Below are positions 56,517 to 64,000 of a stretch of 64,000 nucleotides of DNA, piece by piece. The position numbers and the translations under genes are program-made. The notes below the pieces were generated by a model. The model made no database searches and had not been told where the DNA came from. It worked only from the letters and a program-made list of their open reading frames with translations. Origin of the DNA: Caldifarciminota bacterium (GTDB lineage: Bacteria; Hydrothermota; Tepidihabitantia; SM23-42); contig JALVOT010000017.1 of assembly GCA_027026255.1 (NCBI GenBank), positions 1-64,000 of the forward strand, in the 5' to 3' direction. Every line of letters begins with the position of its first letter. The first letter of the stretch is position 1.

Positions 56517-59500
56517 CTTTTTTGGAACAAGGGATCCAGAAAAGGCCCGGCAGAAGGCCCAGGATTATATAAGAGAAAATAAGACTGAATCAGCAATTAA
56601 GCTGTTGGAAGAAAACCTTACTGAGGGTGAAGAATCTTTTGAAAATTATCAGCTTTTAGCCCGGCTCTATTATGATACCGCACAGCGTGAGCAGGCGGTG
56701 CGTATTTTACAGCAGCTCCAGAAAATTGCACCAGCAAGAAGCGATGAGATTTTCAACCTGGTATCCGAACTCTTTTACCACCATCCTTCAATCGACTGTG
56801 GTGACCTTTTTCTTCATTTGTCAATCATCAAAGAGCGTTATGAGGAGATTGAAAAGATTCTGCGTGCACTTAATGAACGGGAAGTGAAATTGCTCACCGC
56901 CCGTTATGATAAATTAAATCAGAACCTCAATGCCAGGTCGGTTTTATCAAAAAAAGATTTTGAAAATCTGTTGATTCTCTCGGCTCTTCGCTTTTTTATC
57001 AATGAAAGTGAAGCAGGCTTTAAGGTCATCGAACCGATAATCAATGTGGAAATCTATGCCGAAAAGGTCTTGAAATGGGCTCGAATTCTGGCAAGGAGTC
57101 GTTTTAATGATCCCTATTCCGCATTACTACTTCTGAAAAGTCAACTCGCAAATAGTGAGTATGAAGCCGGGGTGGCACAGGCACAGCGGATTTATGAAAA
57201 ATTCCCGGATTTTATCGACCACCTGATTGATACAATAATAAAGACAAAAATTCCCAAAAATATTGAAGTAAAGTTCTCCGAGTTTCTTACTGAATTGTAT
57301 ATCAAAAAAGGAGACTTTGCTACATCCATTGAACAGTTAAAAAAGATTCTTGCTGAAGACCCGGGTAAGATTGATGATGTAATTAAAGGTTTGAGGGAAC
57401 TGGAACGCATAAATCCCAAGGACCTTAACATTTTATTTACATTATCTGACACCTATCTTGAGGCAGATCGAATCTCCTTGGCGATAAATGAGTTTGACAA
57501 GATTCTTGAAATCGCCCCTGAAGAGTATGAAAAGGTTATAGCCCGCTATAAAAAGGCATTAGAGAAGGAACCGAATAATCTCCTCGTAATTCAGGGAATT
57601 GTTAATGCCTATCTACGAAATGAAAAGGTTGACGAGGCGGTAGCAGTTATTGAAAAGGCATATAAGAATGATCCTGGATTGATTGATGAATATATATTAA
57701 ATCTTAATGCAATCCTTGAAAAGAATTTGGATAACCCAAAGGCACTGTATCTTCTGGGACTCTGCTATGCACATAAGGGCAATAAGGATAGGGCGTTGGT
57801 GATTTTTCATAACCTGATCGACCAGAAAGAATATGAATATGTAAATAGGGCGTTAGAAGAAATTCTAAATAAGATTGAAGACCCTGATTATCTGAATCTT
57901 CGGACCAAAACCCTGTGTCTACTTGGAAAATATGATGTGGTATTCGCAACAATAAAGCCCTATCTTGATGAATCACCAGAAAAACTCCTCATCTTTTTCC
58001 CGAGCCTTGACTTAATTGTTAATAAAAAACCTTCCCTTCTAAAAAAGGTTCTGCCTATTTATCAGACATATAAAAAGGTGGATCTCTTTGTCGGCGAACT
58101 GGCTACAGCACGTGCCTATGCCTTTGCCGGTAAATATGAAGAGGCAGTCAAAGGGTTTGAAAAATGTCTTGCCAATGAAGAACAGAGGGATGTGGCAAAA
58201 CGCGGCTTGATTGAGGTTATTAAAGAACGTCCTGATGCGGTGCCCTTATTACTTACCGCAGCAAGAATATATATGAAGGAAGGGGAACTTGATATTGCTA
58301 CCCAGTTTTTCAAAACCGCTCAGAAGGTTAACCCCAAGGCATTCTTTAAAATCGTTGATGAATTTTACGATGCACTTAAGGCATTTCCCAAGGACCGTGA
58401 AGTCAGAAAGGTGCTGATTGAAACATTCTTCCAGCGCGGACTATGGGACCGCGTAATTGAAGAGGCGAATCGGGCGATTGAGGTTTTTGGAAGAAATGAA
58501 CAATACTTTAATTTGAAATTGGGCCAGGCCTTAGTGGAGAGTGGAAATCTGAGTGATGCAGTAAGACCTTTAATGCTCTCACTCAATGGTGAGGAAGACT
58601 ACTCCCGTGAGGTAATCGATTATCTTGATAAAATTTTACAGATTGATAAAAGTAATGTCTCGGCACATTTTGCCCGGGGTCGGGCATTGAGCCGCGCCCG
58701 GCGTTTTGATGAAGCTGTTGATGAATATCTTTTAACCGTAAGAATCCTGCCGGCACGGGCAGAATATGTCCTTGATGAACTCAAATCATTATCCTCAAAG
58801 ATAATGGCGAATCCCAAGATTATCTTTGCCCTCGGCAGTGTGGAAATGGTTCTTAAAAAATATGATGATGCAGTTAAACATCTACTTCAGGCCTGTGAAC
58901 TGGATACGACTTTGGTAAAAGGAGTGATACCGTTATTCGAAAAACTATCAAAGAAAATATCAAGCCCCCTGCTCGATTTTTCCCTGGCAAGGGTATACCA
59001 GCTCGCAGATTTGAAAAATTTGGCGGTAAAATATTATATGAAGGCGCAGAAAGCGAATAAGGCATATCAGGAACCAGCAATTTCCGAACTGAAGAAAATC
59101 TGCACCGCCAATCCGAAGGATGTGGACTCCCGAATCGGTCTGGCTGAACTCTATTTTGACTACAATAACCTTGAGGATGCAGCAGCCCTGGTGAGCGAGG
59201 TATATCAACTTGATAAGACAAAGATTAATTGGGTTAAAAATTTCGTTGGTCGAATACTAAAGAAAAATCCCCATCATATTCCTTCCTATTATTTCCTTGC
59301 CCATATATTTATCAGTGAGAAGAGTTATAAAAAGGGTGTTGAGGTTTATAAAAAACTCCTTGAAATGTTCCCTGCAGAATTACCAAAGGTGGTCAATATT
59401 TTAAAGAAATATGAAGATGCAGACCCCGATATAATGTTCTTCCTTGGTGTCCTTTATACAAATAGTGGAAATCTTAAGCAGGCGATTGAATTATTTAATA

Positions 59501-60234
59501 AACTCTACAACCGCTCACCAGATTTCGGCTCGGCAATCACCTATCAGATTAAAGAGATTCTAAAAAGGAATGCGGACCTGGGTGATGCCTATCTTCTGGC
59601 CAGCAAGATATTTGCAATGGAGCAAGAATATGAAAAGGCGATTGAATCAATCCGCCGCGCCCGGGAATTAATGCCGGAGAAAGAAAACCTTATATTGAAA
59701 GAAGGACAATTATATTACAAAATGGGGGAACCTGAAAAGGCGACGAAACTTTACAGCGAATTGCTGAAAACAACAAAGGATCGTAAGAAACTCTATCGAC
59801 TTATCAAAAACACCCGGACTAATTACTTAAAAGAGAGCTTGGAACTTATAAAGGGTGATGATGAAGAGGCACGTCTGAAAAGGGCAGATATTTATCTGCT
59901 TCTTAATAAACTTGATAAAGCAGCCAGGGAGCTTCAGTTTGTCCCCGGAAACAATTTTTTGTTGAAGAAACAGACAATCCTTCGTGCCCGATTATATCTT
60001 AAGAAAAATCGCCTGATTGATGCACTCGAAATAATCCGCACCCTGCCTGTAGATAAGGATACGGCGTTTGTCTATGCAGATATCTATGAGGCGATGGGTT
60101 CTTACGGCACAGCAGCCGGGGTGTTAAGACAGGCCGGGATTGAAGGAACCGAGGCGAGGATTGCCAACTACGAAAAACTTGCCCTGATGACAAGGTCGAC
60201 AAAAGGAAGATATTTTATTGAAGGGAGGAGTTGA
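56509..60234 (+). CDS. Giant TPR protein, 1241 residues
   Basis: Starts at GTG 56509. No signal peptide. Almost the whole length is helical TPR-like repeats, clearest at about 265-420 (LADTYLEADRISLAINEFDKIL), 590-720 and 900-1200. This makes a large superhelical scaffold in the cytoplasm. It is translated next to a membrane protein and a long coiled-coil protein, which may form one assembly. I recognise no catalytic domain. Confidence 0.85.
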   Translation: MFDFFGTRDPEKARQKAQDYIRENKTESAIKLLEENLTEGEESFENYQLLARLYYDTAQREQAVRILQQLQKIAPARSDEIFNLVSELFYHHPSIDCGDLFLHLSIIKERYEEIEKILRALNEREVKLLTARYDKLNQNLNARSVLSKKDFENLLILSALRFFINESEAGFKVIEPIINVEIYAEKVLKWARILARSRFNDPYSALLLLKSQLANSEYEAGVAQAQRIYEKFPDFIDHLIDTIIKTKIPKNIEVKFSEFLTELYIKKGDFATSIEQLKKILAEDPGKIDDVIKGLRELERINPKDLNILFTLSDTYLEADRISLAINEFDKILEIAPEEYEKVIARYKKALEKEPNNLLVIQGIVNAYLRNEKVDEAVAVIEKAYKNDPGLIDEYILNLNAILEKNLDNPKALYLLGLCYAHKGNKDRALVIFHNLIDQKEYEYVNRALEEILNKIEDPDYLNLRTKTLCLLGKYDVVFATIKPYLDESPEKLLIFFPSLDLIVNKKPSLLKKVLPIYQTYKKVDLFVGELATARAYAFAGKYEEAVKGFEKCLANEEQRDVAKRGLIEVIKERPDAVPLLLTAARIYMKEGELDIATQFFKTAQKVNPKAFFKIVDEFYDALKAFPKDREVRKVLIETFFQRGLWDRVIEEANRAIEVFGRNEQYFNLKLGQALVESGNLSDAVRPLMLSLNGEEDYSREVIDYLDKILQIDKSNVSAHFARGRALSRARRFDEAVDEYLLTVRILPARAEYVLDELKSLSSKIMANPKIIFALGSVEMVLKKYDDAVKHLLQACELDTTLVKGVIPLFEKLSKKISSPLLDFSLARVYQLADLKNLAVKYYMKAQKANKAYQEPAISELKKICTANPKDVDSRIGLAELYFDYNNLEDAAALVSEVYQLDKTKINWVKNFVGRILKKNPHHIPSYYFLAHIFISEKSYKKGVEVYKKLLEMFPAELPKVVNILKKYEDADPDIMFFLGVLYTNSGNLKQAIELFNKLYNRSPDFGSAITYQIKEILKRNADLGDAYLLASKIFAMEQEYEKAIESIRRARELMPEKENLILKEGQLYYKMGEPEKATKLYSELLKTTKDRKKLYRLIKNTRTNYLKESLELIKGDDEEARLKRADIYLLLNKLDKAARELQFVPGNNFLLKKQTILRARLYLKKNRLIDALEIIRTLPVDKDTAFVYADIYEAMGSYGTAAGVLRQAGIEGTEARIANYEKLALMTRSTKGRYFIEGRS

Positions 60235-62870
60235 TGAAATGTCCTTTTCTGATTAAAAGAAAGGATATCCTTGATAAGAGTGGTAAAAAAATTGGAGAGG
60301 AGATTACTCTCCAGAATTGTCTCAAGAATGAGTGTATGGTTTACGATGGTGCAACGAAACTATGTTCATTACTCTCAGCGAATATGAAGATTGGTGTGCT
60401 GATTGATGACTTCAAAAAGGGAATTGAAAGTCTCAAAGGAGAAATATTCCAGCGCTCCGAGGCGGTCAACTCCGGGTTCTCATCCGCAATCCAGGTCTTA
60501 CAGGATACATTGGTAGGAAGGTTTGATATCCTGCAGAAACAGAATGAAGTTGTCGTCCTGGCTTTTGATAAATTACAGGGGACATTTAATAACAGATTTG
60601 AAGAACTAAAGGACGGTTTCAGTGATTTTACGAATACCATAAGCTCCTTAAGGGATGGAATTATTGATTCCCTCAGCGACTATAACAACAGGGCCGTTAA
60701 TGAGATTAATAGTCTTATCAACAGTCTTATTGAAACAGTGAATGACAAAGGTGAAGGATTAAAGACAAATATTCAATCGGTTCAGGAAAAGATTTTTGAG
60801 GCAGATACGACAAACGCCAAATTACTGGGTGAAATAAAAGAGATTAATGAACGATATACAAGTCAATTATCTGAAATGGGGGATCTGGTAAATCGCCAGG
60901 CTGAAGAGATGAAATCATTTATAAAGGCTCTCCAGGATAATACAGTCGAGTTGAAGAATACGAATGCGCAATTTATCGAGGATATTAAGGATTTTAAGGA
61001 ATCAATTTTAGATAAACTGATTCAGGGCGATGAGTTTACCCGGACTCTTCAGGAAGGTCTTTTATCCAAACTGGAACTTTTGCGTGAGAACATCGTAAAG
61101 TTGATGACCACCAATCAAGTTGGTATGGAAACCCTGGGCGGTGAACTGGGCAGGATAAATGAGCGCAATAATGAATTGTTTGAACGGCTTCAGGTTCTGG
61201 ATAATATCTCGGCTGGGGTAAACGGCCTGTCCGCAGCATTTAAATCAGAACTCAGTCTGTTAAAAAATGAAGGGACAAATCTCATCAACTCTATCTCAGG
61301 AAAGTTTGATGAATTGGCCCGGATTTTCTCTGAGGCGATAAAGCCGGGCATTGATAGTATGACGGAATCGATAACAACAGAAATCAGTGGACTGAAGTCA
61401 GAGAGTTTGCGGGTACTCGGGACGATTTCAACAAAATTTGATGAACTTGCCGGTGTCTTTTCCGAGGCAATCCGACCCGGGATTGAAAATATGCAGGAAC
61501 TTATCAAAAGCGAACTCGATACAGTGCGGACCGATTCTGTAAAGGCGATCGGTGCGCTTTCTCAAAAGATTGATGACCTCGGCGGAATAATGGCTGATTT
61601 AATAAAGAATAATCGTGCCAATGCTGATAATCTGATTGAAAAATTTGAGACAATTACCGGGGCGATAAAATTAAATATCGGTGAATTACAAAATAGTATT
61701 ACTACAAAATTCGATGAATTGAATAACATTGTAACCGAATCATCAAAAACCCAGCAGCAGGGCGCGGAAATGATAGTGGAGCACTTCGGCACTATCGGTG
61801 AAGGCATCAAGGAAGAAGTAAAGGCACTCCATTCTGATGCCACTTCATTATGGAATAATGTGCGTAGTGAAATCGGTGTTTATCTTGATGGAGTGAAGAC
61901 GGAGATAATAAATTTGAAGACTGATCAGACCGCCTCACTTAACAATGTTCAGACCGAACTTTCAAAATTGAAAGAACTATTTACCCGGTCCTCGGAAAAT
62001 CTATCTACAATGAGTGATATGATGAAAAATTTGAATAAGAATTATATTGAATCCCTGAGCAAGATTGCCGACCTTGCCGAAGGAATGCGCAGAGGTATTG
62101 AAAAGGTAGGCGAAGGAATGTATGATTCTGTGAAGGATTTGGTCGTAGAGATGAAAAAGGAGATTGGTATCCTGGAGAAACAGTATGAAAAGACATTTGG
62201 CGAAATTGCCCAGATTGCCGGGAAATTTGAGGCATTGAATAATCGCATTAAAGAAATGACCCGGGAAGTTGAGCATGAATTTAAAGAATCTTTTGAACGA
62301 CAGGCCAAACTTTCTGATTATACAAAGACCATTTTTGAGGATATCAAGAAATATTTTGAAAAGGAAGAGCAGCGCTATATAGAAGAACAGAAGAATCAAC
62401 AGAAAAAAGAGGCACTTGACCACTTTGATCGAGCCGCTCTCTATTACTATCGTGGCAATTATGAACTCGCTCTGAATGAGATTGAGAAAGCAATTGAGAT
62501 TGAGAAAACTGCAGAATATCTTAACCTGAAAGGACTTATCCTTACAGAACTGGGGAAGTTTGATGAATCTAAGAAGACCTATTTAGAGGCATTAAAACTG
62601 GAACCGAATCTTGCGGAAATCCATAATAACCTGGGGCTGTTGTATATCAAGATGAAAAAATTTGATGATGCAGTAATTTCATTTCGGGATGCGACAAAGA
62701 AGAATGTCCACTATGCCTCAGCCTATGTGAATCTGGGTAAGGCACTGCTTGAGATGGAAAAATTTGATGATGCAATCAAGGCATATAATAAGGCGCTGGA
62801 AATTGACCCATCCAATAAAGAGGCGCTGGAAGCGATTCAATTATATAAAGAAGGCAAACTCAGTGAATAG
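60234..62870 (+). CDS. Coiled-coil protein with N-terminal Cys cluster and C-terminal TPRs
   Basis: 878 residues from ATG 60234, which overlaps the upstream stop (TGATG). Cys3, Cys29, Cys34 and Cys44 form a possible zinc or Fe-S site, after which residues 55-720 are heptad-rich helix with repeated KFDELxxIxxEAIKPGI-type units, recalling methyl-accepting or apolipoprotein-like coiled coils. Three or four TPRs close the protein (HFDRAALYYYRGNYELALNE, EIHNNLGLLYIKMKKFDDAV). No signal peptide or membrane helix. Predicted partner of the giant TPR protein. Confidence 0.85.
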   Translation: MKCPFLIKRKDILDKSGKKIGEEITLQNCLKNECMVYDGATKLCSLLSANMKIGVLIDDFKKGIESLKGEIFQRSEAVNSGFSSAIQVLQDTLVGRFDILQKQNEVVVLAFDKLQGTFNNRFEELKDGFSDFTNTISSLRDGIIDSLSDYNNRAVNEINSLINSLIETVNDKGEGLKTNIQSVQEKIFEADTTNAKLLGEIKEINERYTSQLSEMGDLVNRQAEEMKSFIKALQDNTVELKNTNAQFIEDIKDFKESILDKLIQGDEFTRTLQEGLLSKLELLRENIVKLMTTNQVGMETLGGELGRINERNNELFERLQVLDNISAGVNGLSAAFKSELSLLKNEGTNLINSISGKFDELARIFSEAIKPGIDSMTESITTEISGLKSESLRVLGTISTKFDELAGVFSEAIRPGIENMQELIKSELDTVRTDSVKAIGALSQKIDDLGGIMADLIKNNRANADNLIEKFETITGAIKLNIGELQNSITTKFDELNNIVTESSKTQQQGAEMIVEHFGTIGEGIKEEVKALHSDATSLWNNVRSEIGVYLDGVKTEIINLKTDQTASLNNVQTELSKLKELFTRSSENLSTMSDMMKNLNKNYIESLSKIADLAEGMRRGIEKVGEGMYDSVKDLVVEMKKEIGILEKQYEKTFGEIAQIAGKFEALNNRIKEMTREVEHEFKESFERQAKLSDYTKTIFEDIKKYFEKEEQRYIEEQKNQQKKEALDHFDRAALYYYRGNYELALNEIEKAIEIEKTAEYLNLKGLILTELGKFDESKKTYLEALKLEPNLAEIHNNLGLLYIKMKKFDDAVISFRDATKKNVHYASAYVNLGKALLEMEKFDDAIKAYNKALEIDPSNKEALEAIQLYKEGKLSE

Positions 62871-62884
62871 TTCGGAGAAAAGGA

Positions 62885-63274
62885 ATGGATATTATTGAAC
62901 GTTTGAAAAAAAAGAAGAAGGGTGATTCGGTCTTTGATACACTGATAAAAAGAAAAAAAGAAGCAGATAAACCAGAGAAAACAGAGAGACCGGGTGATAT
63001 CGAAGTCCGGGAACTATCCGATACTGCGCATACTCCAGTTCCGGAATCACCTGAAGAGATGATGGATACTTCACAGTTAGAGGCAAAACCGGTCAGGGAA
63101 TTTCGAACTGAGGGTATGCATGAATTCGATATTGAAAGTCTTGGCACCTCCACGGATGCCGCACTGAAGTCAGAATATAAATCACGCATCAACAATTTAA
63201 TTGATCATAATAACATTGATGAAGCGATTAACTTACTCAAAGAATTGAAAGAAAAGTTGGCTGAGAGTAAGTAG
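62885..63274 (+). CDS. Small charged protein of the TPR operon
   Basis: 129 residues: basic start (MDIIERLKKKKKGDSVFDTL), disordered acidic middle, and a C-terminal helical hairpin (SRINNLIDHNNIDEAINLLK). SD GGAGAAAAGGA precedes the ATG. Last gene of the alr-LysM-TPR operon; its low-complexity linker suggests an adaptor. No family recognised. Confidence 0.65.
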   Translation: MDIIERLKKKKKGDSVFDTLIKRKKEADKPEKTERPGDIEVRELSDTAHTPVPESPEEMMDTSQLEAKPVREFRTEGMHEFDIESLGTSTDAALKSEYKSRINNLIDHNNIDEAINLLKELKEKLAESK

Positions 63275-63622
63275 GTTTTATTTTTAATTATTATCATAAA
63301 TAATAGCTTGAAACCGTCACCACAATTGCAGTAAAATACCGGTCAGCTTATCGACGATGGCCCGGCTCATTATCCGACCTGGATTGATAGGCCGGCATAA
63401 AGAAATAACCAAACGCGGGGTTAAGGATTAATAACCCTGCAATTTCCTGAAAATCAACGAAACCGGCCCGATAGTAATATTTGATAGCTGAGCTGTATCC
63501 TCAGGACCGGACCCTTTCTCAGCCGGTAATTTTACTTAATGAACAGCGAATTTCCCGAAGCCCGCTGGAGCAGCAGCAACATAATAATCTGTTTTATTCA
63601 TTCTCCTTATGGAACAGGGTCG
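63275..63622. other. Gene-free convergent spacer
   Basis: About 350 bases between the TPR operon and ppdK. No frame with start signals, and no clear terminator hairpin or RNA gene that I can identify. Confidence 0.5.
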
Positions 63623-64000
63623 TCAACGCTTTTTCTTTTTCCGTGGTTTCTCCAATAATGCAGCATGGGCAGCGGAAAGGCGTGCAATAGGAACCCGGTA
63701 TGGAGAGCAGGAGACATAGTCCATTCCCAGCTTATGGCAGAAATGGATAGATTTAGGATCACCACCATGTTCACCGCAGATACCAATCTCTAAATTTGGT
63801 TTTGTCTTCCTTCCCAGTTTTATGCCGATTTCAAGAATCTTACCTACACCGTCAACATCTATGGTCTTGAATGGATCAGCCGGAAGGATCCCGAGCTCAA
63901 TATATCGGGGGGTAAATTTTGCAACATCATCACGGGAAAATCCCAATGTTGTCTGGGTCATATCATTTGTGCCGTAGGAAAAGAAATCTGCAGCCTGGGC
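63623..64000 (-). CDS. ppdK: Pyruvate, phosphate dikinase, C-terminal part (cut by window edge)
   Basis: The last 125 residues of a frame that continues past position 64000. DFFSYGTNDMTQTTLGFSRDD, then ICGEHGGDPKSIHFCHKLGMDYVSCSPYRVPIARLSAA are hallmarks of the PEP-utilising C-terminal domain of PpdK, including the catalytic Cys region GMDYVSCSPYR. PpdK interconverts pyruvate and PEP with ATP and phosphate. Confidence 0.92.
   Translation of the reverse strand, partial: AQAADFFSYGTNDMTQTTLGFSRDDVAKFTPRYIELGILPADPFKTIDVDGVGKILEIGIKLGRKTKPNLEIGICGEHGGDPKSIHFCHKLGMDYVSCSPYRVPIARLSAAHAALLEKPRKKKKR

Overview
The window comes from a Gram-negative bacterial chromosome. Evidence: lpxC/lpxD for lipid A, an Omp85-family barrel, several outer-membrane beta-barrels, a PorV-like protein, two proteins with C-terminal sorting modules like those of type IX secretion, and many Sec signal peptides. 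Together with class II (B12) ribonucleotide reductase, a glutamate-mutase-L-like ATPase and a complete MoxR/Bat cluster, this suggests an uncultured anaerobic lineage near the FCB group (candidate phylum WOR-3/Stahlbacteria would fit). That placement is inference, because no rRNA is present. UGA is an ordinary stop here but also appears to encode selenocysteine at two sites.

Layout: 1-5.2 kb holds envelope proteins, lpxC/lpxD, a glycosyltransferase and surE. 5.4-10.6 kb is a six-gene minus-strand redox operon: selenocysteine-containing Omp28/thioredoxin-like protein, TlpA-like thioredoxin, DUF6029-like barrel, a 45-residue CxxC membrane protein, a NapH-like Fe-S membrane protein, and a membrane-anchored GltD-like flavoprotein. 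10.7-13.6 kb is a second unit: a leaderless mini-ORF, a TrmB-type regulator and a 634-residue secreted protein with a Cys-Sec pair. 13.6-18.4 kb: Wzi-like barrel, Omp85 protein, HNH protein, TPR lipoprotein and tRNA-Ala. 18.7-27.1 kb: spermidine-synthase-like membrane protein, fabH, plsX, rpmF, glmL-like, gcvPB and DUF6485. 27.3-35.1 kb: MoxR-DUF58-Bat operon. 35.4-38.3 kb: tRNA-Val, BCAM0308-like Zn protein, groES, groEL, FmdB-like protein. 38.6-41.3 kb: two surface proteins and a second tRNA-Val. 41.3-50.4 kb: purN, a REP-like repeat, nrdJ, PhzF-like, epimerase, gatBAC, PorV-like. 50.5-63.3 kb: phosphohexomutase, transposase remnant, purA, alr, then a LysM/cNMP/TPR/coiled-coil operon. The right edge cuts ppdK.

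Main observations. (1) Two neighbouring genes are each interrupted by an in-frame TGA followed at the right distance by a bacterial SECIS-like hairpin. One gives U-P-Y-C in a thioredoxin fold, the other C-U in a secreted jelly-roll protein; the second hairpin has a GGUC apical loop. (2) The first selenoprotein heads an operon that could carry electrons from NAD(P)H through the inner membrane to periplasmic thiol/selenol proteins. (3) About eleven first-in-operon start codons (and one mini-ORF) lie only 5-9 nt after a near-consensus TTGACA / 16-bp spacer / TATAAT promoter, whereas internal genes have AGGAGG ribosome sites. This points to routine leaderless transcription, and it moves the start of alr.
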